This document shows, in pieces, positions 15,357 through 24,574 of a stretch of DNA of 29,821 nucleotides (the stretch's first letter is position 1; each line of letters begins with the position of its first letter). The DNA lies in the NCBI GenBank assembly GCA_947626465.1, contig CANQSI010000004.1, positions 1 through 29,821 of the forward strand. The letters run 5' to 3'. Made by a program: the position numbers and the translations under genes. The notes beneath the pieces are model-generated. The model did not search any database. It saw only the letters and a program-made list of their open reading frames with translations, and had not been told where the DNA came from. This DNA is from an uncultured Atopobiaceae bacterium (GTDB lineage: Bacteria > Actinomycetota > Coriobacteriia > Coriobacteriales > Atopobiaceae).

Positions 15357-17798
15357 GTGGCACTCCACCTGGCATTCGAGGATCGTGGCTTCGGGCGAGC
15401 CTACGTGGCCGTCGAGGCGACGCTTGCCGAGGGTGAGCGCCTCGTGGCGAAGGCCACTCGTGGCGCGGGCCAGCCCGTTCCCGTTTCGGTGGTGCGCGCG
15501 CCCAAGGCGGGCGTGTGGGTGCTCATCGCCCCGCTCCTTAAGGAGAGCTACCCCGTGGAGCTCTGCGTGAGGGATGCCGCGGGCAACGAGCGCGAGCACA
15601 CGCCCTATGCCATATCGGCACGCGGCTCCGCGCTCAGGCTTCCCGCCTCGCAGTTCCTCGTCACGGGCCTCGACGACATTCGCTACATCGACCTTCGCCC
15701 CACGCCGGATGCCACGTGGCTCTCCGCGGAGCGCCTCGTGGACGCCGAAGACGGCTCCGACGTCATCCACGCCGACGCGGTGGTGCTCGCGCCCGAGGGC
15801 GTGCCCGTCCCCACGCCCGCGCTCGAGGCGCTCGACCTTTCAGGCGAACGGTTGGACATCGCGCCGGTGGTGGAGCTCGATCGCGAACGATGGACGGTCG
15901 CAGGCGAGCGCGTGGTGTGGCGGCTCCACCTCTCCTTCCGCATCCTCCGCACGCTCGACCACTTCGTGCTTTCCGCCGCCTGGGACGACGCGCGCCTCGC
16001 CCCCGGGTTTTTCGTGGCAGAGCCATGGCTCCTCGAGAAGCTGCGCTGGGAGTGGAGCCGCATCGCCGAGGACGACGCCTGCAAGGGCAACTACCACAAA
16101 TGGTTCTTGGAGAACGGTCGCGCGAGCGATCGCGAGCTCCACGTGCAGGCGGCGACGCCTCTCGACGGCCCCATGTTTTCCGTGATCGTGCCCTGCTTCG
16201 AGACGCCGCGTGTCTTCCTCGAGGAGTGCGTGGAGAGCGTGAGGCGGCAGACCTACGCCAACTGGGAGCTCGTGCTCGTGAACGCCTCGCCGCAAAACCT
16301 CGAGCTCAGCGAGGCGCTCCTCGAGCTGGCGAGCTCGGATTCGCGCATATCGGTGGTGACGCTGCCCGCAAACCTCGGCATCGCGCTGAACACGCGCGCC
16401 GGCATGGAGGCCGCCACCGGCGAGTACCTCTGCTTCCTCGACCACGACGACTTCATCGAGCCAAACGCGCTCTTCGAGTATGCGAAGGCCATCGTCGAGC
16501 ACCCTGACATCGACCTCCTCTACTGCGACGAGGACCTCTGGCGAGACGAGCAGTACGGCTCGGGGTACTTCAAGCCGGACTTCAACCTGAGGCTCCTTCT
16601 CGCGAGGAACTACATCACGCACCTCCTCTGCGTGAGCCGTCGCGCCGTCGACGAGCTGGAGCGCGAGGGGCGCCTGCCGGGACGCGAGGTGGATGGCGCG
16701 CAGGACTACGCCCTCACGCTGAGGATCTCCGCGCTCGGGCGGCGCATGTGGCACGTGCGGAAGTTCCTCTACCACTGGCGCGTGCACGAGGCGTCCACGT
16801 CCGTGAGCCTCTCCGCGAAGACGTGGACCGACGACGCCGGGGCGCGCGTGCTCGCGTCCTACTTCGCCGACGCGGGCATCCGCGCACGCGTGGAGCCGGG
16901 AATTGAGGCAAACATCTACGAGATCGTCTACGAGGGCGCGAACGACGAGCTCGTGTCGGTGGTCGTGAGCCGCACGTGCGACGACGATCGCGTGGTGCGC
17001 GCCGTCGAGGCGGTTCTTTCCACCTGCACCTATCCGCACCTCGAGGTGCTCGTGACGAACGCGGGCGAGCCCCTCGGCGAGGCGCTTATGGCTGATCCGC
17101 GCGTCCGCGAGGTGTGCGTGGAGGGCGCGCCCACGCCGGGCGCCCTCAAGAACCGCGGCGCGCGCGAGGCCAAGGGCCGCTTCCTGCTTTTCCTCGAGGA
17201 TCGCTGCGAGGTGTCCACGCCGGACTTCGTGGAGCGCCTCCTCGGGCCCTTTGCGCACGGGGACGTGGGCGCCACGGGCGCGGGGCTCGTCTATCCCGAC
17301 GGGCTCATCCGCTCCGTGGGCATCTGCCTTCCCCGGGGGATCCCGCGCTTCGTGAACCACTTCATCCCCGCCGCCACCACCGACGCGGACTACTACCGCC
17401 GGATGTCGTGGTTCATGCGCGACGTGACGGCGCTCTCCGGCTCGGCGATGCTCGTGGACGCGGAGGTGTTTTTCGAGGTGGGGGGCTTTGAGGAGGACTT
17501 TCGCTACGGGCTCGAGGACGTGGATCTCTGCCTTCGGATCGCCGAGCGGGGCAAGAGGTCCGTGGAGGTGCCCAAGGCGTGCGCCGTCTACCACGGCTGG
17601 GCCTCGAACGGCCGCGCGTTGCCGTTCTCGTACTTCGGGCAGCCGGCGTCGCCCACGAACCTCGAGGACTGCGTGGCGATCCGCCACGACGAGGGGCTCT
17701 TCCGCATGCGGTGGAGCACGTACTGGGGCTTCGGGGATCCGCTCTACAACCCCCAGCTCGCGATGGAAAGCTGCCACTACCAGCTCACGTACTGGTAG
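15357..17798 (+). CDS. Large two-domain GT2 glycosyltransferase (paralogue A): first domain intact, second degenerate
   Basis: An 813-residue cytoplasmic protein resembling bifunctional O-antigen/rhamnan glycosyltransferases. Layout: beta-rich N-terminal region (1-240), YHKWF link motif at 246, first GT2 domain (about 273-500), second GT2 domain (about 531-790). The first keeps LDHDD (361-365), YCDED, YFKPDF and the QDYALTLR region, so it should be active. In the second, the expected NNDTEV metal motif is EDRCEV (Asp replaced by Arg; 614-617) and the nucleotide motif VxNxST is VTNAGE, although Glu720-Asp721 of GLEDVDLCLR remain; it is probably inactive. Start GTG 15357 with AAAGGA (15342-15347). 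B and C follow in the same direction. Donor is probably dTDP-rhamnose, from context. Confidence 0.85.
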   Translation: MALHLAFEDRGFGRAYVAVEATLAEGERLVAKATRGAGQPVPVSVVRAPKAGVWVLIAPLLKESYPVELCVRDAAGNEREHTPYAISARGSALRLPASQFLVTGLDDIRYIDLRPTPDATWLSAERLVDAEDGSDVIHADAVVLAPEGVPVPTPALEALDLSGERLDIAPVVELDRERWTVAGERVVWRLHLSFRILRTLDHFVLSAAWDDARLAPGFFVAEPWLLEKLRWEWSRIAEDDACKGNYHKWFLENGRASDRELHVQAATPLDGPMFSVIVPCFETPRVFLEECVESVRRQTYANWELVLVNASPQNLELSEALLELASSDSRISVVTLPANLGIALNTRAGMEAATGEYLCFLDHDDFIEPNALFEYAKAIVEHPDIDLLYCDEDLWRDEQYGSGYFKPDFNLRLLLARNYITHLLCVSRRAVDELEREGRLPGREVDGAQDYALTLRISALGRRMWHVRKFLYHWRVHEASTSVSLSAKTWTDDAGARVLASYFADAGIRARVEPGIEANIYEIVYEGANDELVSVVVSRTCDDDRVVRAVEAVLSTCTYPHLEVLVTNAGEPLGEALMADPRVREVCVEGAPTPGALKNRGAREAKGRFLLFLEDRCEVSTPDFVERLLGPFAHGDVGATGAGLVYPDGLIRSVGICLPRGIPRFVNHFIPAATTDADYYRRMSWFMRDVTALSGSAMLVDAEVFFEVGGFEEDFRYGLEDVDLCLRIAERGKRSVEVPKACAVYHGWASNGRALPFSYFGQPASPTNLEDCVAIRHDEGLFRMRWSTYWGFGDPLYNPQLAMESCHYQLTYW

Positions 17799-17843
17799 GC
17801 GCTGCCGCGCGAAGCGGCGGGAGGGGAGGCGAGAAAGGCCGAG

Positions 17844-20342
17844 ATGGAGCGCTCGAGTGCCATAGCGTTTGGGCGGATGGTCACCTCTCATGGCAAGACC
17901 TACGTGCCTCTTCGCGCGGAGGTGCCCGAGGGGGGCTCCGTGCAGGTGAACGCGCGCACCACCGGCGGACACCCCGTGCCGGCGAAGATCCTCTCGCCCT
18001 GGGGCCATGAGGAGAAGGTGCTCGTGGTGCCCGCGCTTCTCGCCACCCTGCGCGCGAGCGTGCTCGTGAGAGACGCCCGCGGCGCGCTCACCTCCCGCGG
18101 CGCGTGCATGGTGCGGCCCTCCTCGGCGTTCTTCAAATCGCTCGTGAGCCAAAACCGCCATGGCACGGAGATCCTCTGGTACGAGGGGATCGACGAGCAG
18201 CCATGCGGCGACGCCACCTACGTGGAGCTCGAGCGCATCTACACGGACTTCGAAACCTCCGACGTGCTCCACGGCACGATCGAATTCACCGGACGCGACC
18301 CCGAGACGCTCATGCAGCCCTTCGAGGCGCGCATGGTCGATGCCTTCGGGCGCGCCATCAACGGCGCCCGCCTCGTGGTGAACCGCGACGACCTCATCCC
18401 GCAATCGGACGGCAAGTACGTGAGGTCCGCGCGCTACTCGCAGACGATCGCCCACACCGTCCGCTCGTTCACGCTCTGGGTGCGCCATCCGAGCCACCAC
18501 ATCCCCGACGGCTTTCTCAGTCTTGACGCCCCTACGCTCGCGTTTTACCGCAACATGGACGCGGGCAGGCGATGGTCGCGCGCCGATGGGCGGGGCTACC
18601 ACAATTGGTATGTGGAAAAGCAGCAGGTGTCTGCGCTCGACCTCGAGATGGAGCGCCACGGGCAGGGATTGCGAAACCACTCCGTCTCGCTCCTGGTGGA
18701 CCTCGACGCCGCGCAGCCCTCGGGCCTCGAAGAGACCCTCGCCTCGCTCGAGAACCAAACGCAGGGCAACTGGGAGCTCATCGGCTACGGCCGCTCGGAT
18801 TGCCGGGAGCGCACGCACTGGTACGGGCGAGGGTGGCAAGGCGAGAAGTCCAACGTGCTCGATGCCGAGCGCCTGAAGCTCGGCATCCACGTGCTCACCC
18901 CCGCAGACGCCCTCATGGAAGCCGAGGGGCGCCACGTGGGCCTCGTCGACGCAGGCGACACCCTCGAGCCGGACGCCCTCTTCAAGCTTTGCGAGGCGCT
19001 CGATGACGTGCGGGAAGACCCCGGCCGCGCTCCGGCGATGGCCTATGGCGACCAAGACGTCCGCTGCCACGGAGGCGACAGCCACAGCTGGTACAAGCTC
19101 GGCTTCCTCAAGACGGACTTCGACCTGGACTACCTCTACGCCACGGGCGGGACGGGACGGCCCGCGCTCGTAGACAGGGACATCTTGGACATCCCCGCCA
19201 TCGCGAAACGCCACGCCGAGGGCCGCGCGTTCGACCTCGAGCTCGCGCTTGCCGCGGTGGAGAGCGGCCGGCCCATCCGCCACGTGCGGCAGGTGCTCTA
19301 CCACCGCCTCGACGCCGAGGGCCTCACGCTCGGCACGGAAACCGCTCCCGCCGCGGGCACGAGCGAGGACGAGCGGTGCCGCGCCGTGCTCGAGGCGCAC
19401 TTCGCGCGCACGGGCATCGATGCCACCATCCGGCCCAACCAAGAGGCCGGAGCGGGGCGTTGCGTGGACTACGCGACAGTGGGGGAGCCCCTCGTCTCCA
19501 TCATCATCCCGAACAAGGACTCCGTGCCCGTGCTTCGACGCTGCCTCGAATCCATCGAGGCGAAGAGCACCTACCGCCGCTTCGAGGTCATCGTGGTGGA
19601 GAACAACTCCACCGAGCCCGAGACCTTCGCCTACTACGAGACGCTGAAAGAAGAGCCGCGCATCCGCGTGATCCGCTTCGACGGCCCCTTCAACTTCTCC
19701 GCCATCTGCAACCTCGGCGCGCGTGAGGCGAAGGGCGGCATGCTCCTCTTCCTGAACAACGACACCGAGGTCATCGAACCGCGCTGGATCGAGCTCTTGC
19801 TCGGGCCCCTCATGCGCGGCGACGTGGGGCTCGTGGGCGCCCACCTTCTCTACCCCGATGGGCTCCTGCAACACGGCGGCGTCATCATCCAAGCCGAAGG
19901 GCCCGACCACCTCGAGCTCTTCGTGCCGCCCACCTACGACGCCTACCAGGGCCTCACGCGCTACCACACGCACCAGTCCTCGGCGGTCACCGGCGCATGC
20001 GTGATGGTGCCGCGCGAGGTCTTCGAAGAGGTGGGGTGCTTCGACGAGCGCCTGCCCATCGCCTACAACGACGTGCAGCTCTGCATCTCCATCCGCGAGG
20101 CCGGCTATGGCGTGGCCTACGAGCCGCGCGCGAAGCTCTGGCACTACGAGTCCTACAGCCGCGGCCTCGACTACGACGACTGGAGCAAGGTCGCGCGCCT
20201 CGTCTCGGAGGTGGGGGAGACGATGCTTCGCTGGACGCGGCTCTACGCCGAGGGCGACCCCTTCTACGACCATCGCCTTGCCTACCACAACAGCTACTTC
20301 ACGCTTGGCTGGAGCCCCTCGCTCCACGCCGTTGAGGATTAG
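17844..20342 (+). CDS. Large two-domain GT2 glycosyltransferase (paralogue B): first domain degenerate, second intact
   Basis: An 832-residue paralogue of A with the same order: beta-rich N-terminal region, YHNWY link at 252, first GT2-like region (about 278-500) and second GT2 domain (about 549-800). The first region has lost its metal motif: LDHDD is VDAGD (368-372), YCDED is YGDQD and FKPD is LKTD. The second is canonical, with VENNST (585-590), NNDTEV (638-643) and the YNDVQLCI and HYESYSRG segments seen in rhamnosyltransferase-like GT2s. So B is probably a single-activity enzyme with an inactive front domain, the mirror image of A. ATG 17844 has AAAGG 5 bases ahead; the gap from A is 45 bases. 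Confidence 0.85.
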   Translation: MERSSAIAFGRMVTSHGKTYVPLRAEVPEGGSVQVNARTTGGHPVPAKILSPWGHEEKVLVVPALLATLRASVLVRDARGALTSRGACMVRPSSAFFKSLVSQNRHGTEILWYEGIDEQPCGDATYVELERIYTDFETSDVLHGTIEFTGRDPETLMQPFEARMVDAFGRAINGARLVVNRDDLIPQSDGKYVRSARYSQTIAHTVRSFTLWVRHPSHHIPDGFLSLDAPTLAFYRNMDAGRRWSRADGRGYHNWYVEKQQVSALDLEMERHGQGLRNHSVSLLVDLDAAQPSGLEETLASLENQTQGNWELIGYGRSDCRERTHWYGRGWQGEKSNVLDAERLKLGIHVLTPADALMEAEGRHVGLVDAGDTLEPDALFKLCEALDDVREDPGRAPAMAYGDQDVRCHGGDSHSWYKLGFLKTDFDLDYLYATGGTGRPALVDRDILDIPAIAKRHAEGRAFDLELALAAVESGRPIRHVRQVLYHRLDAEGLTLGTETAPAAGTSEDERCRAVLEAHFARTGIDATIRPNQEAGAGRCVDYATVGEPLVSIIIPNKDSVPVLRRCLESIEAKSTYRRFEVIVVENNSTEPETFAYYETLKEEPRIRVIRFDGPFNFSAICNLGAREAKGGMLLFLNNDTEVIEPRWIELLLGPLMRGDVGLVGAHLLYPDGLLQHGGVIIQAEGPDHLELFVPPTYDAYQGLTRYHTHQSSAVTGACVMVPREVFEEVGCFDERLPIAYNDVQLCISIREAGYGVAYEPRAKLWHYESYSRGLDYDDWSKVARLVSEVGETMLRWTRLYAEGDPFYDHRLAYHNSYFTLGWSPSLHAVED

Positions 20343-20399
20343 TATTTGCGCAGGTAGACCCCCACACGGTCCCATCCACACTTCGCGAGAGGACGCCCC

Positions 20400-22763
20400 A
20401 TGGCCATTCGCTTCGGACAATCCCAGCGCGGCGGCGGAAAGATCTACGTCTCGCTCACCTGCGAGGTGCCGCAAGGTGGCTCGATGCACGCGCGCTCGAC
20501 TGCGGGCAACGGCCAGGAGCTCCCCGCGCAGGTGGTGGCTACGCCGAAGAAGGGCGCCTACGTGCTCGTGGTGCCGCAGCTTCGCCTCGAGCAGGTGGTG
20601 AGCGTCTTTGCCGAAGACGCCTTCGGGCAGGTGGTGGCGGCCGAGACCTACCGCGTGGACGCGCGCGTGAGCTCGCTTTCCACGTGGCAGGGCGCGAGGC
20701 GCCAGATCGGCCTCGAGGACGCGCGCAACTGCGATCGCATCCCCTGCGTGGACACGGCGTGGGTGAGCGTGGAGCGCCTCTTCGGCACGGCCGGCGGCAT
20801 CGATGTCATCCACGGCGTGGTGGAGGCCTACGTGCCGAAGGGCGTGCCCGAGGGCACGGTGGACATCACCGTCCTCGACGGCATGGGCCAACCCGCCCTG
20901 CAGGAGCCGTTCATCCTCCTCGACACCGAGCGCGAGGCGCTCTCGAACGGCGCCACCATCTGGCGCATCCAATACTCCGCGAAGGTGCCGCGCGCGCTCG
21001 GGCACTTCATCGTGTGGGCGCAGTTCTCCGAGCGCTTCGTGCGCGACGGCTTCTGCTGCGTGGAGCCGGGGCGCGCGCTCGCCCTTCGCGATGAGTGGGC
21101 GCGCACCGTCTATTCCTCGGGCATGAGCCCGGCCTACCACGAGTGGTTCCTCGAGCGCGGCCGCGCGAGCGACCGCACGCTCGCCATCCAGCGCGGCACG
21201 GAGCTCTCCGTGAAGCCCACGTTCTCCATCGTGGTGCCGCTCTTCCACACGAAGGCCGACGTCTTCGACGAGATGGCGGATTCGGTCTTCGCGCAAACCT
21301 ACCCCCACTGGGAGCTCATCTTCGTGAACGCCACGCCCGAGGAGGAGCGCCTCTCCAAGCAGGTGGCGGAGCGCGCCGCCGATCGCCGGGTGAAGGTGAT
21401 AAACCTCGAGGAAAATGGCGGAATCGCCGAGAACACGAACACGGGCATCCGCGCCGCCACGGGCGACTTCGTGGGCCTCCTCGACCACGACGACCTGCTC
21501 ACGCCGGACTGCCTCTTCCGCTACGCGCAGGGCCTCGCGCAGCGCCCCGAGACCGACCTCTTCTACTGCGACGAGGACAGCTTCCTCCACGGGCGCTACT
21601 CGCAGGGCTTCTTCAAGCCGGACTACGACCACGAGTACCTCATGGCGAGGGACTACATCCGCCACTTCCTCTGCGTGCGGCGGGGCCTCTTGGCCGAGAT
21701 GGACGCCGAGGGCGAGCTGCCCGGCGCCTCGATGGACGCCGCCTACGGCCACGCGCTCTGCCTGAAGGTGACCGAGCGGGCGCGCAACGTCTTCCACGTG
21801 CGCTCGATCCTCTACCACACGCGCCTCCACGAGCGCGACGAGGTGTCCACGCGGCCGCCGCGCGCCGAGTGGGAGGTGGCCGAGCTCGCCTGCGTGCGCG
21901 AGCACGTGGAGCGCGAGGGCCTGCCCGCGACGGTGGAGCGCATGGGCGAGGTGGGGGCGAACCTCGTGCGCTACCACGCGAATCCCGAGCGCACGATCTC
22001 CCTCATCGTCGCGCACGCGGCAAACCCCGAGCGCCTCTCGGAGTGCCTCGAGGCGCTCGAGCCCACGCTCGGAGCGAACGTGGCGCTTTCCGTGGTGGAC
22101 ACGCAGGGCAAGGGCTGGGGCGAGGCGCGCAATGCCGCGGCGCGGGAGACCACCGGCGAGATCCTCGTCTTCTTCGACGCCAACTGCACGCCGCTCTCAA
22201 GCGATTGGCTCTCCTGCCTCACGGGCCCGCTCGAGCGTCCCGGCGTGGCCGTCACCGGCGCGAAGATCCTCTACGCAGACGGCCTCATCCACCACTCTGG
22301 CATCTGCATCCCCAAGAGCGCGCCCCGCTATACGAGCCACCTCTTCCCCGACACGCTGCCCGGCGTCTACGGCCTCATCCACGTTCCCCACGGCGTGAGC
22401 GCGGTCACGGGCTCCTGCCTCGCGGTGAAGCGCGAGGACTTCGAGCGCGTGGACGGCTTCGACGAGGACCTCACCCTCGGCCTCGCCGACGTGGACTTCT
22501 GCCTGCGCCTTCGCGAGGAGAAGCGCGACATCGTGATGGCGCCGCAGGCGCGGCTCACGATCGAGATGGCGGCGCGCCACGGACGCGTGATGCCGCACGC
22601 GCGCTATGGCCGCCCCGATGCCCCGGAGGATCCGAAGGTCTGCGAGCGCCTGCGCCTCGAGGAGGGCATCTTCATGGGCCGCTGGACCGACTACCTCTCC
22701 AAGGGTGACCGCTTCTACAACCCGAACTTCCTGCCCGCCCACTGCCACTACCAAATCGTCTAG
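20400..22763 (+). CDS. Large two-domain GT2 glycosyltransferase (paralogue C): first domain intact, second degenerate
   Basis: A 787-residue paralogue most like A: the YHEWF link (246), start of the first GT2 domain (273) and LDHDD motif (361-365) fall at exactly the same residue numbers as in A. The first domain keeps LDHDD, YCDED and FFKPDY and is probably active, though the usual QDYD segment reads YGHAL. The second domain (about 532-760) has DANC (593-596) in place of NNDT, VDTQGK in place of VxNxST, and Ala699 in GLADVD where A has Glu, so it has lost every key site. ATG 20400 follows AGAGGA (20388-20393) with a 6-base spacer. The queD-like gene starts 8 bases after its stop. Confidence 0.85.
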   Translation: MAIRFGQSQRGGGKIYVSLTCEVPQGGSMHARSTAGNGQELPAQVVATPKKGAYVLVVPQLRLEQVVSVFAEDAFGQVVAAETYRVDARVSSLSTWQGARRQIGLEDARNCDRIPCVDTAWVSVERLFGTAGGIDVIHGVVEAYVPKGVPEGTVDITVLDGMGQPALQEPFILLDTEREALSNGATIWRIQYSAKVPRALGHFIVWAQFSERFVRDGFCCVEPGRALALRDEWARTVYSSGMSPAYHEWFLERGRASDRTLAIQRGTELSVKPTFSIVVPLFHTKADVFDEMADSVFAQTYPHWELIFVNATPEEERLSKQVAERAADRRVKVINLEENGGIAENTNTGIRAATGDFVGLLDHDDLLTPDCLFRYAQGLAQRPETDLFYCDEDSFLHGRYSQGFFKPDYDHEYLMARDYIRHFLCVRRGLLAEMDAEGELPGASMDAAYGHALCLKVTERARNVFHVRSILYHTRLHERDEVSTRPPRAEWEVAELACVREHVEREGLPATVERMGEVGANLVRYHANPERTISLIVAHAANPERLSECLEALEPTLGANVALSVVDTQGKGWGEARNAAARETTGEILVFFDANCTPLSSDWLSCLTGPLERPGVAVTGAKILYADGLIHHSGICIPKSAPRYTSHLFPDTLPGVYGLIHVPHGVSAVTGSCLAVKREDFERVDGFDEDLTLGLADVDFCLRLREEKRDIVMAPQARLTIEMAARHGRVMPHARYGRPDAPEDPKVCERLRLEEGIFMGRWTDYLSKGDRFYNPNFLPAHCHYQIV

Positions 22764-22771
22764 GAGCGCCG

Positions 22772-23230
22772 ATGTTTGGCCTTATCGTCGAAGGACACTT
22801 TGATTCGTCGCACTTCCTGGCCGACTACCAGGGGAAATGCGAAAACCTCCACGGGCATCGCTGGCACGTGGAGGCCACCCTCACCTCCATGGCGCTCAAG
22901 GCCTCAGGCGACGAGCGCGACATGGTGATGGATTTCTCCGCCGCCAAGGCCGCGGTGGCAAGGGCGTGCGCCGAGCTCGACCATCGCCTCCTCGTGGAGG
23001 AGGGCACGCTTTCCCCGGAGACGCTCGAGGCGCTCGAGCGCGAGGGCTTCAGCGTGCTCGTGCTGCCGTTCCGCACCACCGCGGAAAACCTCGCGTTCCA
23101 CCTCTTCAGCATCCTCAAGCACGAAGGCCTCCCCGTCGCCCGCGTCGAGGTGGACGAAACCCCGCACAACCGCGCCTTCTACGAGGAAACCCCCCACTCA
23201 ACGCGAACTCTGTACACAAGGTATTCGTGA
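22772..23230 (+). CDS. queD: 6-carboxytetrahydropterin synthase / PTPS-like enzyme (QueD type)
   Basis: A 152-residue member of the tunnelling-fold PTPS/QueD family, which makes 6-carboxy-5,6,7,8-tetrahydropterin from dihydroneopterin triphosphate on the way to queuosine and other 7-deazapurines. Zinc ligands His14, His27 and His29 and catalytic Cys23 are seen in SSHFL and CENLHGH; the ELDHR Asp-His pair and the late Glu in VEVDETP are also present. It starts 8 bases after paralogue C, its ribosome site overlapping C's stop (TAGGAG), so it is almost certainly co-transcribed with the glycosyltransferases. No queC, queE or queF is in the window. Whether it serves queuosine or something local cannot be told from sequence. 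Confidence 0.88.
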   Translation: MFGLIVEGHFDSSHFLADYQGKCENLHGHRWHVEATLTSMALKASGDERDMVMDFSAAKAAVARACAELDHRLLVEEGTLSPETLEALEREGFSVLVLPFRTTAENLAFHLFSILKHEGLPVARVEVDETPHNRAFYEETPHSTRTLYTRYS

Positions 23231-23276
23231 TCGCAAAAACGATGAAACGTTAGGGCATCAGCAAAACATGAGCGAG

Positions 23277-23375
23277 GCGCTCTGGGGTGCCCGAGATGCG
23301 TGGGATTTTGGGGGCGTAGCGTACTTAGGTACGTGAGCCTTCAAAATCGCGCGCAGATTGGGTGCACCAGAGTGC
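23277..23375. repeat. 99-nt long imperfect hairpin between convergent genes
   Basis: Two arms of about 47 bases (23277-23324 and 23329-23375) pair around a TTAG loop. The innermost CGTAC/GTACG, the GATTTTG/CAAAATC block and the outer CTCTGG/CCAGAG are perfect. Many mismatches are G-T pairs in the plus-strand RNA (left arm G opposite right arm T). It fills most of the gap between the QueD-like gene (plus) and DUF2304 (minus). It lacks a T run, so it may be a structured RNA end, a bidirectional Rho-assisted terminator or a palindromic mobile repeat. Confidence 0.6.
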
Positions 23376-23382
23376 CGCAGCG

Positions 23383-23718
23383 TCAGTCCGTTTCGTCCTC
23401 GTCCAAGGCCAGCTTACTTGAGAGTTCCTCGAGCTTGGCGGTGAGGCGGGAGATCTTGGCGCTTGAGGCCATGTCGATGAGGATGAGGATCGCGATGATC
23501 ACCGCGAAGACGAGGTTCGAGGGCGACTGTATGCCCACGAGCGAGGTGAGCCAGTAGGCCACCTGCGGAAAGATCGCGAAGAAGAGTACGACCAGCGAGA
23601 AGACGACCCAGAAGGCGGAATCTGCCACGCGAATGCGCTCGCGACGCACCATGACGCACACGATGGCGAAGAGGACGAGCGCGGCGATGATGAGCCAGAT
23701 GCGAAGGGTGCCAGACAT
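23383..23718 (-). CDS. DUF2304 small membrane protein
   Basis: A 111-residue protein with three hydrophobic segments (about 4-23, 33-58, 68-84) and a charged C-terminal helix, typical of DUF2304. These proteins are usually encoded next to Dpm-like GT2 enzymes, as here, where it starts 39 bases after the GT2. A likely role is helping the polyprenyl-phosphate glycosyltransferase at the membrane or moving its product; this is inferred from the repeated pairing. ATG 23718 has GGTGGAG just upstream, closer than usual, with AGGA further back. Confidence 0.8.
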   Translation of the reverse strand: MSGTLRIWLIIAALVLFAIVCVMVRRERIRVADSAFWVVFSLVVLFFAIFPQVAYWLTSLVGIQSPSNLVFAVIIAILILIDMASSAKISRLTAKLEELSSKLALDEDETD

Positions 23719-23757
23719 ACTCCACCCGATCCTTTCAGCGCGGGGATGCGAGGACGC

Positions 23758-24456
23758 TCAGCGACGAATCCACTGGAAGACGACGATATTCAAACACGTG
23801 CGCACCATGTAGGCGATGGAAGTGAGGCCGGAGAGATACGAGCGCCCGCCTTGACGCTCCGCCATGGTGCAGGGGACTTCCTCCACCCGCGCGCCCTGGC
23901 GGATGAGCCAGGCGAGCGAATCGGGCTCGGGGCCCACGTCGAAGCCGTCGGCAAAGGCATCGAAGAGCCGCGCGCTGAAGAGCCGGTAGCCGCTCGTGGG
24001 GTCGGTGATGCGTACGCCGGTGGTGAGGTGGATGAGCGCGGAGATGAGCGAGGAGCCGAGGCCCCGCGCGCCGCGCACGCCCTGCGCCTCCTCACCGAGC
24101 TTTCGGCTCGCGATCATCACGTCCATGTCGTCGGCCTCCATCGCGGCGACCATCCGCGGGAGGTAGCGGGCATCGTGCTGCCCGTCGGCGTCGAACTGGC
24201 ACACGGCATCGAAGCCCCTCGCGCGGGCATAGCGCACGCCCGTGGCAAACGCGCAGGAGAGCCCGCAGTTCACCGGAAGGCTCACGCAGTGGTAGCCGGC
24301 GCCTTGCACGAGCGCGGCGGTGGAATCGGCGGAGCCGTCGTTCACCACGAGGATCTCCACCTCGGGGCAGGTGTGGGAGAGCGTGGCGAGCGTCTGGAGG
24401 ATCACGTCCTCCTCGTTGAAGGCGGGAACGACGGCAAGCACCCTCACGTACGCCAC
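23758..24456 (-). CDS. Dpm-like family 2 glycosyltransferase (polyprenyl-phosphate sugar synthase type)
   Basis: A 232-residue GT2 of the dolichyl-phosphate mannose synthase-like group, making a polyprenyl-phosphate hexose from a nucleotide sugar. Motifs: VVPAFNEE, VNDGSADST, QFDADGQHD (metal DxD) and TDPTSGYRLF, the classic Dpm signature, then the basic C-terminal helix. It has no TM domain of its own, which fits its partner DUF2304 just downstream. The frame runs upstream to 24699, but homology starts at VLAVVPAFNEE; GTG 24456, with AAAGGG (24463-24468) and a 6-base spacer, is the preferred start, and GTG 24447 is possible. Its lipid-linked sugar is a plausible donor for the DUF2142 protein at 9718-11493. 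Confidence 0.85.
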   Translation of the reverse strand: MAYVRVLAVVPAFNEEDVILQTLATLSHTCPEVEILVVNDGSADSTAALVQGAGYHCVSLPVNCGLSCAFATGVRYARARGFDAVCQFDADGQHDARYLPRMVAAMEADDMDVMIASRKLGEEAQGVRGARGLGSSLISALIHLTTGVRITDPTSGYRLFSARLFDAFADGFDVGPEPDSLAWLIRQGARVEEVPCTMAERQGGRSYLSGLTSIAYMVRTCLNIVVFQWIRR

Positions 24457-24574
24457 CGCCTTCCCTTTCGATAACCGCCAACCGACGACGATTGTGCCAC
24501 GGCGCAGAGCCTCCGCCTTGCGAGCGTGCTCGGCTACCATGGAAACCCAGGGCCACGTCGAAGGGGAGTGCGGG

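Noticed and set aside
15840..22016. A 6.2-kb open frame on the minus strand opposite genes A, B and C
   Set aside because: It is antisense to three clear glycosyltransferase genes that happen to be in the same phase, in high-GC DNA where the antisense frame rarely meets stop codons. Its translation is Arg/His/Val-rich and matches no family I recognise.
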